From Sclerotiophoma versabilis (lineage: Eukaryota; Ascomycota; Dothideomycetes; Pleosporales; Didymellaceae), in the NCBI GenBank assembly GCA_012274445.1, contig JAAROD010000080.1:1302001-1366000 (forward strand): 64,000 nucleotides of DNA, in the 5' to 3' direction. Below, in pieces: positions 57,092 through 64,000 of the stretch; position 1 is the first letter of the stretch; each line of letters starts with the position of its first letter. Made by a program: the position numbers and the translations under genes. The notes beneath the pieces were generated by a model that saw only the letters and a program-made list of their open reading frames with translations, was not told the DNA's origin and searched no databases.

Positions 57092-57730
57092 ATGTCTGCT
57101 ATCGGTTCGTATCCCCTTCTTACCAATTTCCACTAGACATCAACTAACATCCCATTAGGTATTGATCTCGGTACAACCTACTCTTGTGTAGGTATCTTCA
57201 GAGATGACCGCATCGAAATTATCGCGAACGACCAGGGTAACAGGACGACACCGTCCTTCGTTGCCTTCACCGACACAGAGCGCCTCATTGGTGACTCCGC
57301 GAAGAACCAGGTCGCCATGAACCCTATCAACACAGTCTTCGACGCCAAGCGTCTCATTGGCCGCAAGTTCAATGACGCCGAGGTTCAGGCCGATATGAAG
57401 CACTTCCCCTTCAAGGTTATCGAGAAGGCTGGCAAGCCCGTCATCCAGGTCGAGTTCAAGGGTGAGGAGAAGGTTTTCACACCTGAGGAGATCTCCTCCA
57501 TGGTCCTTGTCAAGATGAGGGAGACAGCCGAGTCCTACCTCGGTGGCACCGTCAACAACGCTGTCGTCACAGTCCCTGCCTACTTCAACGACTCGCAACG
57601 TCAGGCTACCAAGGACGCTGGTCTCATCGCTGGCCTCAACGTCCTCCGTATCATCAACGAGCCCACCGCCGCTGCCATTGCCTACGGTCTTGACAAGAAG
57701 ACCGAGGGTGAGCGCAACGTCCTCATCTTT

Positions 57731-57763
<33 letters not shown>

Positions 57764-59143
57764 TTGACTATCGAGGAGGGTATCTTCGAGGTCAAGTCCA
57801 CTGCTGGTGACACTCATTTGGGTGGTGAAGACTTCGACAACCGTCTCGTCAACCACTTCACACAAGAATTCAAAAGAAAACACAAGAAGGTGAGCAAGCC
57901 CCGTTCTCAGATCTAAAAGTTCATTGACTAACCCCCATGCTAGGATCTTACCTCCAACGCACGTGCTCTTCGTCGTCTCCGCACCGCTTGCGAGCGTGCC
58001 AAGCGCACTCTTTCTTCCTCTGCTCAGACCTCCATCGAGATCGACTCCCTGTTCGAGGGTATTGACTTCTACACCTCGATCACCCGTGCTCGTTTCGAGG
58101 AGCTTTGCCAGGACCTCTTCCGCTCCACTATGGAGCCCGTTGAGCGCGTCCTCCGTGACGCTAAGATCGACAAGTCCTCCGTCCACGAGATCGTTCTCGT
58201 CGGTGGTTCTACCCGTATTCCTAAGGTCCAAAAGATGGTTTCCGACTTCTTCAACGGCAAGGAGCCCAACAAGTCCATCAACCCTGATGAGGCTGTTGCC
58301 TACGGTGCAGCTGTCCAGGCTGCTATCCTGTCTGGTGACACTTCCTCCAAGTCCACCAACGAGATCCTTCTGCTCGACGTCGCGCCGCTCTCTCTCGGTA
58401 TTGAGACCGCTGGTGGTGTCATGACTGCTCTCATCAAGCGCAACACCACTATCCCCACCAAGAAGTCCGAGGTCTTCTCCACTTTCAGCGACAACCAGCC
58501 TGGTGTCCTTATCCAGGTTTACGAGGGTGAGCGTGCCCGCACCAAGGACAACAACTTGCTCGGAAAGTTCGAGCTCACCGGTATCCCACCTGCGCCCCGC
58601 GGTGTCCCTCAGATTGAGGTTACCTTCGATGTTGATGCCAACGGTATCATGAACGTCTCCGCCCTTGAGAAGGGTACCGGCAAGACCAACAAGATTGTCA
58701 TCACCAACGACAAGGGCCGTCTCTCCAAGGAGGAGATTGAGCGCATGCTTGCTGAGGCTGAGAAGTACAAGGCCGAGGACGAGGCCGAGGCTTCCCGTAT
58801 CTCTGCTAAGAACGCTCTCGAGTCCTACGCTTACTCTCTCCGCAACACTCTCTCCGACTCCAAGGTCGACGAGAAGCTCGATGCTGGTGACAAGGAGAAG
58901 CTCAAGGCTGAGATCGACAAGACCGTTGCCTGGTTGGACGACAACCAGACTGCTACCAAGGACGAGTATGAGTCCCAGCAGAAGGAGCTTGAGGGTGTCG
59001 CCAACCCCATCATGATGAAGTTCTACGGTGCTGGTGGTGAGGGTGGCATGCCCGGCGGTATGCCCGGCGGCGCTCCTGGTGGCGCTCCCGGCGCTGGCGG
59101 CCCTGGCGGCGATGACGGCCCTACCGTTGAGGAGGTCGACTAA
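57092..59143 (+). CDS. SSA1: Cytosolic Hsp70 chaperone, Ssa type
   Basis: Exons 57092-57104, 57159-57889 and 57944-59143 encode 647 residues. The 13-nt first exon (MSAI plus one base) is joined by a 54-nt intron to GIDLGTTYSCVGIF. Hsp70 signatures are intact: IDLGTTYS, IFDLGGGTFDVS, VLVGGSTRIPKVQ. The linker and substrate-binding domain are present, as is a C-terminal GGMP-rich segment ending EEVD, the TPR-cochaperone docking tail of cytosolic forms. It is an ATP-dependent chaperone for folding and translocation. Codon use is strongly biased to C-ending codons (GTC, AAG, CTC), unlike most neighbours and as expected for a highly expressed gene. Heat-shock elements lie upstream. Confidence 0.96.
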
Positions 59144-59950
59144 GCGGATCGCTCCCTTGAGTCGTCTTCTTTGTCTTCTTTCTTTCGAGCATAGACTTCT
59201 TCTTTTGGGCGGTCTTCGGAGTTTATGGCCATAAAGGCCTTTTCACGGTTTCATTTGCATCGGACGAGTTACGATAATGACTGGAAAAGTTTGGTGGTGG
59301 AATGCATGTGATGATATATCCCGAGTAGAATTCCACATAATAACTTCAAGAACCGTTCCACTTTGCCTGTGATGTATCTAATGTGATGAAGTATGGCCTG
59401 AACGCTGGCCTGAACGCTGGCCTCTTTGGACAGAGCATCACCGCTCCACTTTCAAGCCGTTCTCTTGCTCGACATTTATCGCGTACCTAAGTGGAAGCGG
59501 AAAGTGAGTATCAGCGTAGACTGTTGGATGGGCAATAGGAGTATGTGGTAGTCTGTAGCCATCAAAATATATGGTCGTCCTCCAAACACATTACAGATGC
59601 AAGCTGTCGCAGCCGTTGCAGCTCAGGCTGCGCGTCCCCTGTGCTGCTTCAAGTAGGCTCGCAACGATCCTTGCCAACCGTAACACTACAATACAGGTTT
59701 AGTCCTCGTGAACTTGTAGCCACAATAGCGCATCATCGTCTTTCATGTATCCTACAAAGCCGACCTGAAGCAGCCGTATTTACGAGAGATTGCCAGAGCC
59801 ACGACGCTTCTATCCTTTGCTTGGTAAATGCTTCTTCTATGGGCGCTTGCGCTGTGTAAAGTGTCTAATGGAATAACCATCATATCGTACATGCCCCATA
59901 GCGTATCATACAGCTCCCACAACCATGTCATACACGACTAGTGCCACATA
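59144..59950. other. Convergent intergenic region, HSP70 / EMI1
   Basis: 807 bp holding two 3' UTRs. Pyrimidine-rich sequence just after the HSP70 stop and a short tandem repeat at 59394-59423 are the only structures seen. Confidence 0.5.
59394..59423. repeat. Short tandem repeat, 12-bp unit x 2.5
   Basis: The unit TGGCCTGAACGC is repeated two and a half times without mismatch, about 250 bp downstream of HSP70. Confidence 0.7.
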
Positions 59951-60580
59951 CTATTCCTTCCCCGCCAATGCAAATGGATTCTTCACCTCTTCGCCCGGCC
60001 CTCTTCTCCGCCACACATGCTCACTGTTCGGCTTTTCCTTTAGCGTCTTCTCCTTCTCCGCATATCGTTCCTGGATCAAGCGCTCCTTGACCTCGGGCCC
60101 CGAGTAGCTGTTCTTGGTCCTCATGCAGAACCAGAAATCGTTCCAGTGCTCGTTGCAACTGCGCAGCTGCCCGTATCTGTAGATGTCGTTGAAGTGTCCG
60201 CCGAGAGAACTGCAGTAGAAGGCGGCATCGAAGGCGGCGCGGCAGGACATTGAGCGCGGGAGGGTAGGGTCGAATTCCTCCTGACTTCCATTCGTACCTG
60301 CGTTTGTGTCTGGCGTGGATGTGGATGTGGATGTGGATGTGGATGAGGGTGTGCTGAGCGAGGGCGGTGTGAGGTGTGGGTGGGCGGCGTAGAAGTCGGG
60401 GTCGTGTGGTGCTGAGGAGGGCCCTGCGTGAGGGTTCGAGGGAGGCGATGTGGTGTATTGCGATTGTGCGGTGGGGAGGGCTTGTCCTGTTGCTGGGAGG
60501 AGCTGGACTTGCTGTTCGGTCGCGGGTGCCATGACGGGCTTCGGTGCGCTGTCTGCGCGGGAGCTTGAGAAGGGCCACAT
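59951..60580 (-). CDS. EMI1: Emi1-like twin-Cx9C protein (DUF3128)
   Basis: A single exon on the minus strand of 209 residues with an ATG at 60580 (MWPFSSSRA). The N-terminal 100 residues are Pro/Ser/Thr-rich and contain a Thr-Ser alternation encoded by a hexanucleotide repeat. The conserved domain (about 105-165) has two CX9C motifs, Cys113/Cys123 and Cys142/Cys152, in CRAAFDAAFYC and CNEHWNDFWFC. This matches DUF3128, whose yeast member Emi1 is needed for early meiotic gene induction and respiratory growth. Twin-Cx9C proteins usually fold as a CHCH hairpin in the mitochondrial intermembrane space. The divergent partner is VPS13. Confidence 0.88.
   Translation of the reverse strand: MWPFSSSRADSAPKPVMAPATEQQVQLLPATGQALPTAQSQYTTSPPSNPHAGPSSAPHDPDFYAAHPHLTPPSLSTPSSTSTSTSTSTPDTNAGTNGSQEEFDPTLPRSMSCRAAFDAAFYCSSLGGHFNDIYRYGQLRSCNEHWNDFWFCMRTKNSYSGPEVKERLIQERYAEKEKTLKEKPNSEHVWRRRGPGEEVKNPFALAGKE
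60314..60344. repeat. Hexanucleotide microsatellite (GGATGT)n in EMI1 coding sequence
   Basis: About five copies of GTGGAT/GGATGT on the plus strand encode the Thr-Ser run at about residues 79-89 of the Emi1-like protein. In-frame length change would be tolerated. Confidence 0.8.
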
Positions 60581-61288
60581 AGTGGATGTATGTAGATGTG
60601 CGATTTGCGATGGAGTGTATGCCGGTGTAAGCTCAGTGCTTTGGGCGCAAGCACTGGCGACGAAAAGATTCGCGGTCGAGATGCAATTGGCGACCGGATC
60701 GGTGGTTTTGGACGTGCAGCAACAACCGCTTGTAATCGCTACTCTTTGGCAGACAGCGCTCAACTGACAGACGCTTTGACGCGAGAAAACGCGACCGGTG
60801 CCAAACATGCAGCGAATCACCACTCGCTCCAGCCGCTCCTCGCTCCTCGCTAATTCTCATGTGACGCGGGATGGACTTTTAGCACCCAATACGTCATGGA
60901 CCGCGGGCTGCAGCTGCCTTGCAGTGATCGCTGTACTCCACCTGGCTGTCTTGTACGCGTGGTCCAGACTGTCGCCGTGTCTCGTCAACGTACTCCTGCT
61001 TGCCCGTGTTTCTTCATTTCGTCACCCTCCTTGCGACTCTTGCTTAATAGCCTGCCCTCGACGTGTTCCGCAGCACAGGCAAGCTCGACACGGTACACTG
61101 CGTGCACCCCGCCTTGTTTATACGGTTTACGATACCCAGCCTCGCATTGAATTTGCATCGCCGCACGAGCTCCATGACTTCACGAAGTCTCACGACGTAA
61201 CGAACGCCCTTCTCTCAACCCCGCATACCTCACTCACTCACTCACTCACTCCACGCCCCGACCCGGATAGCGGTCACCCATCGCCGCC
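60581..61288. promoter_or_regulatory. Shared divergent promoter region, EMI1 / VPS13
   Basis: 708 bp between divergent start codons. A CTCA microsatellite of about five and a half copies lies at 61230-61251, probably in the VPS13 5' leader. No other element assigned. Confidence 0.5.
61230..61251. repeat. Tetranucleotide microsatellite (CTCA)n
   Basis: About five and a half perfect copies of CTCA just upstream of the VPS13 start codon. Confidence 0.85.
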
Positions 61289-64000
61289 ATGCTTGAGGGT
61301 CTCGTTTCCAACCTGCTCAACCGGTTCTTGGGCATGTATGTCCAGAACTTTGATCCCAAGCAGCTCAACGTTGGCATTTGGTCTGGTGACGTCAAGCTGA
61401 GAGACCTCGAGCTCCGTCGTGAAGCCCTTGACCAGCTGCGACTACCACTCAATGTCGTCGAGGGGCACCTGGGCTCACTCACACTCTCCATCCCATGGTC
61501 GAACCTTCGAGGGAAGCCATTGAAGGTTCAGATTGAGGATGTCTTCCTGCTGGCAGCGCCCAAGGAGGATGCAGACTACGACGCAGAAGAGGAGGAGCGA
61601 CGTGCGCACGCTGTCAAGATGGAGAAGCTGGACAGCGCAGAGCTTTTGAAGGAGCGCAACACAGAAGGCATGAGCGCCGAAGAGCAGCAGAAGAACCAGA
61701 GCTTCACCGCTAGCCTGGTCACCGCTATTGTCGACAACGTTCAGGTCACAGTCAAGAACATCCACATACGATACGAAGACTCGATATCAGACCCCGGCCA
61801 TCCTTTCGCACTGGGAATCACTCTCGCTGATTTCAGCGCTATCAGTACCGACGAGAACTGGAAGCCGACCTTCATCCAAGGCGACGCTGCTTCGACACAC
61901 AAGCTGGCAACATTAGGTTCTCTGGCCGTATACTGGGATACCGATGCGAAGCTTCTCGGCACAGGCAAGGGCAGTGATAGCAAAGATGAACAGCACATTG
62001 AGCACTCTGACTTCATCGAGACTCTCCGCGACATGATTGCAAGAGGCGACAATCCTGAGCTTGGCGACCACCAGTTCATCCTCAAGCCCATTAGCGGTCG
62101 CGCAGGTCTTGAGATAGACAAGACTGGCAAGCCTGACCGACCAAAGATGAAGGCTCGCCTGCTTTTCGACGAGCTAGGTTTCATCATCGACGAGGATCAA
62201 TACCGTGACGCACTAATGTTGGTTGACCTGTTCCATTACTTCATCAGACACCAGGAATACAAGAAATTCCAGCCGAAATCATCGCCAAAAGAGGATCCTG
62301 CTGGGTGGCTACGTTTTGCTGGACAAGCTGTTCTCGATAAGATCCACGACCGCAACAAGAGGTGGAGCTGGGCATACTTTAAGGAGCGTCGAGACGATCG
62401 CCTACGCTACATCGAGCTGTTCAAGAAAAAGAAGAAGGAAGAGAGGCTCGTACCGAATGAAGCCGAGGAACTCGATAAGTTGGAAAGGAAGTTGACATAC
62501 GAAGATCTTCGCTTCTGGCGATCTCTAGCTCGCAACCAGCTGCGCAAGGAGAACGTCGGTGTGAAGAAGGCACCGCAGAAGCAGGGCTGGGGCTCATGGA
62601 TCGGTTGGGGCTCCAAGCAAGAACAACACACCGACGAGGACACCCAAATGACAGAAGAGCAACGTAAGGAGCTGTACGATGCGATTGACTGGGACGAGAA
62701 GAAGGCCATTGCCGAGTCGGTCGACATGCCGCGCGAGTATGTCAAGATGGAAGTCAACATGAGCCTCCGTACTGGCAGTTTTACCCTCAAGCGCGACCCC
62801 CATGGGAAATCGAATGAGATACTTCGCTTGCTCTTCGACGGTTTCAGTACACAATTCCTGCAACGCACAGACTCGATGTTCGTAAAACTGGCGCTCGAAG
62901 GCATGCGCTTGTATGATGGTACAACAGAAGGCAGTCTTTTCCCCCAAATCATCACGATCAAGGATGCGCCGCCGGTGCCTGATGACAAGCGTATCGAAGA
63001 GCTCGATGACGACGAGAACGAGAAGAAAGAGGACGACGCGGAAGAGGAGGAAGAGAAGGAAGATCCCTTCTTCTTCCTTACCTTCGAGCAGAACCCCCTG
63101 GATGACAGCGCAGACACCGCTCTGACAGTAAAGCTGAAAGGCATGGAATTCGTCTACAACCCAAGATTTGTGGTTGAGACAGCGAAGTTCTTCAAGCCCC
63201 CGGAGCGGCACATGGAGTCTATCGGTGCGCTTATGGAGACTGCTGGAGCAACTGTCGATACCATCCGGCAACAGACTCGCGCTGGCCTAGAGTTCGCACT
63301 TATGGAGCACAAGACCATCAATGCACAACTCGATCTGCAGGCACCCCTCATTATCATCCCGGACTCTGTCACAAAGAAGTCGAGTAACTGCCTTATCCTC
63401 GATGCTGGTCACGCAAGCGTAACAAGCGAACTTATTGACAAAGATACGCTGCGCGATATACAATCGAAACAGCAGCAACAGTACACTGAGGAAGACTTCC
63501 GACGTCTGGAAGACCTCATGTATGACAAATTTACGCTCAAGCTGCAATCGACGCAAGTGCTTATTGGACCCTCGATTGAGGAGACAAAGGCGCAGCTCGA
63601 GGAGAACACCTCATCGAAGAACTTTCACATCGTTGACAAGATCAACATGGACTTCAAAGTTGAGCTGTGCATTGTCCCAAAAGCATCTGACCTCACAAAG
63701 TTTCGCGTGTCAGGCAATCTTCCCGTGCTTCATGCATCGATATCTGACGCTAAGTACAAGAACTTGATGAAGCTCATTGACGTGGCGATCCCCAAGTTCG
63801 ACGATAATAACGCCACAAGCAAGCAGGTCATCGAAGGCGCAAAGGGCCCGTCGAACCTTAAGCCAACTAATGAGGCGAAAGCATCGGACAAAGATGCGCT
63901 TGGTCGACCGCGCTCCAAGTCATTCCAGTTCGCAGCTCAGGAACACGAGCTTGTCATGGAAGAAGACCATGACGAAAACTCCAACGAAAAGTTCGAAGAT
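61289..64000 (+). CDS. VPS13: Vacuolar protein sorting protein Vps13, 5' part (cut by window end)
   Basis: The reading frame is open from the ATG at 61289 to the end of the window (904 codons), so the 3' end lies outside. The N-terminus MLEGLVSNLLNRFLGMYVQNFDPKQL is the diagnostic chorein domain start, followed by LNVGIWSGDVKLRDLELRREAL and IHIRYED. Vps13 is a very large rod-like lipid transfer protein (over 3000 residues in fungi) acting at membrane contact sites between ER, mitochondria, endosomes and peroxisomes. A charged Asp/Glu/Lys stretch at about 570-590 interrupts the repeats, as is common. No intron was needed within the visible part. The start context GCCGCCATG is favourable. Confidence 0.95.
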   Translation, partial: MLEGLVSNLLNRFLGMYVQNFDPKQLNVGIWSGDVKLRDLELRREALDQLRLPLNVVEGHLGSLTLSIPWSNLRGKPLKVQIEDVFLLAAPKEDADYDAEEEERRAHAVKMEKLDSAELLKERNTEGMSAEEQQKNQSFTASLVTAIVDNVQVTVKNIHIRYEDSISDPGHPFALGITLADFSAISTDENWKPTFIQGDAASTHKLATLGSLAVYWDTDAKLLGTGKGSDSKDEQHIEHSDFIETLRDMIARGDNPELGDHQFILKPISGRAGLEIDKTGKPDRPKMKARLLFDELGFIIDEDQYRDALMLVDLFHYFIRHQEYKKFQPKSSPKEDPAGWLRFAGQAVLDKIHDRNKRWSWAYFKERRDDRLRYIELFKKKKKEERLVPNEAEELDKLERKLTYEDLRFWRSLARNQLRKENVGVKKAPQKQGWGSWIGWGSKQEQHTDEDTQMTEEQRKELYDAIDWDEKKAIAESVDMPREYVKMEVNMSLRTGSFTLKRDPHGKSNEILRLLFDGFSTQFLQRTDSMFVKLALEGMRLYDGTTEGSLFPQIITIKDAPPVPDDKRIEELDDDENEKKEDDAEEEEEKEDPFFFLTFEQNPLDDSADTALTVKLKGMEFVYNPRFVVETAKFFKPPERHMESIGALMETAGATVDTIRQQTRAGLEFALMEHKTINAQLDLQAPLIIIPDSVTKKSSNCLILDAGHASVTSELIDKDTLRDIQSKQQQQYTEEDFRRLEDLMYDKFTLKLQSTQVLIGPSIEETKAQLEENTSSKNFHIVDKINMDFKVELCIVPKASDLTKFRVSGNLPVLHASISDAKYKNLMKLIDVAIPKFDDNNATSKQVIEGAKGPSNLKPTNEAKASDKDALGRPRSKSFQFAAQEHELVMEEDHDENSNEKFED

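Noticed and set aside
57155..58231. 358-codon minus-strand frame
   Set aside because: A classic antisense open frame produced by the strong codon bias of the Hsp70 gene.

Overview
The window is nuclear DNA of a filamentous ascomycete (Pezizomycotina). The evidence is introns of mostly 45-60 nt with GTAAGT/GTATGT-type donors, TACTAAC/CTGAC-like branch sites and CAG/TAG acceptors. It also holds fungus-specific families: velvet factor, Fung_rhodopsin-type membrane protein, DUF3425 bZIP, Uds1-domain protein, hybrid histidine kinase. Base composition looks near 50% GC, and family resemblances point to Dothideomycetes, perhaps Pleosporales. That placement is inference. No bacterial, viral or organellar segment, CRISPR array, rRNA or tRNA was recognised.

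Layout. 0-11 kb: 3' end of an aquaglyceroporin; CCDC124/Lso2-type ribosome factor (-); Uds1-domain coiled-coil protein (-); arylamine N-acetyltransferase (+); complex I subunit NDUFA1 (-) with a 4-nt microexon; Sas3-type MYST acetyltransferase (+). 12-22 kb: a cytochrome P450 (+), one doubtful hypothetical gene (-), then a VosA-like velvet regulator (+) in a gene-poor stretch, followed by a degenerate 57-bp tandem repeat. 22-31 kb: an Hsp70-like gene (-) with two frameshifts and two in-frame stops, hence a probable pseudogene, divergent from an intact coiled-coil gene of unknown function (+); CDC45 (+); a seven-helix rhodopsin-like membrane protein (-) with a suspicious frame break. 31-45 kb: DUF3425 bZIP (-), small membrane protein (+), SNF2-family ATPase (+), HECT ligase Hul5 (+). 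45-64 kb: GAF hybrid histidine kinase (+), glycerol kinase (-), DUF3429 mitochondrial membrane protein (-), a 31-bp perfect inverted repeat, cytosolic Hsp70 of the Ssa type (+) with heat-shock elements, Emi1 twin-Cx9C protein (-), and the 5' part of VPS13 (+), cut by the window end.

Most genes are single-copy housekeeping genes: replication, chromatin, proteostasis, respiration, glycerol metabolism, lipid transport. They do not form a pathway cluster, and the lone P450 has no biosynthetic partner beside it. Several neighbours are head-to-head and share short promoters (uds1/NAT, NDUFA1/SAS3, Hsp70-like/coiled-coil, bZIP/membrane protein, EMI1/VPS13).

I found no clear new multi-gene system. 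The observations most worth checking are the 4-nt microexon, the decaying Hsp70-like gene beside an uncharacterised coiled-coil gene, the perfect inverted repeat, and the tandem repeat downstream of the velvet gene. Gene structures were built by eye from splice signals and conserved motifs, without alignment or transcript data.
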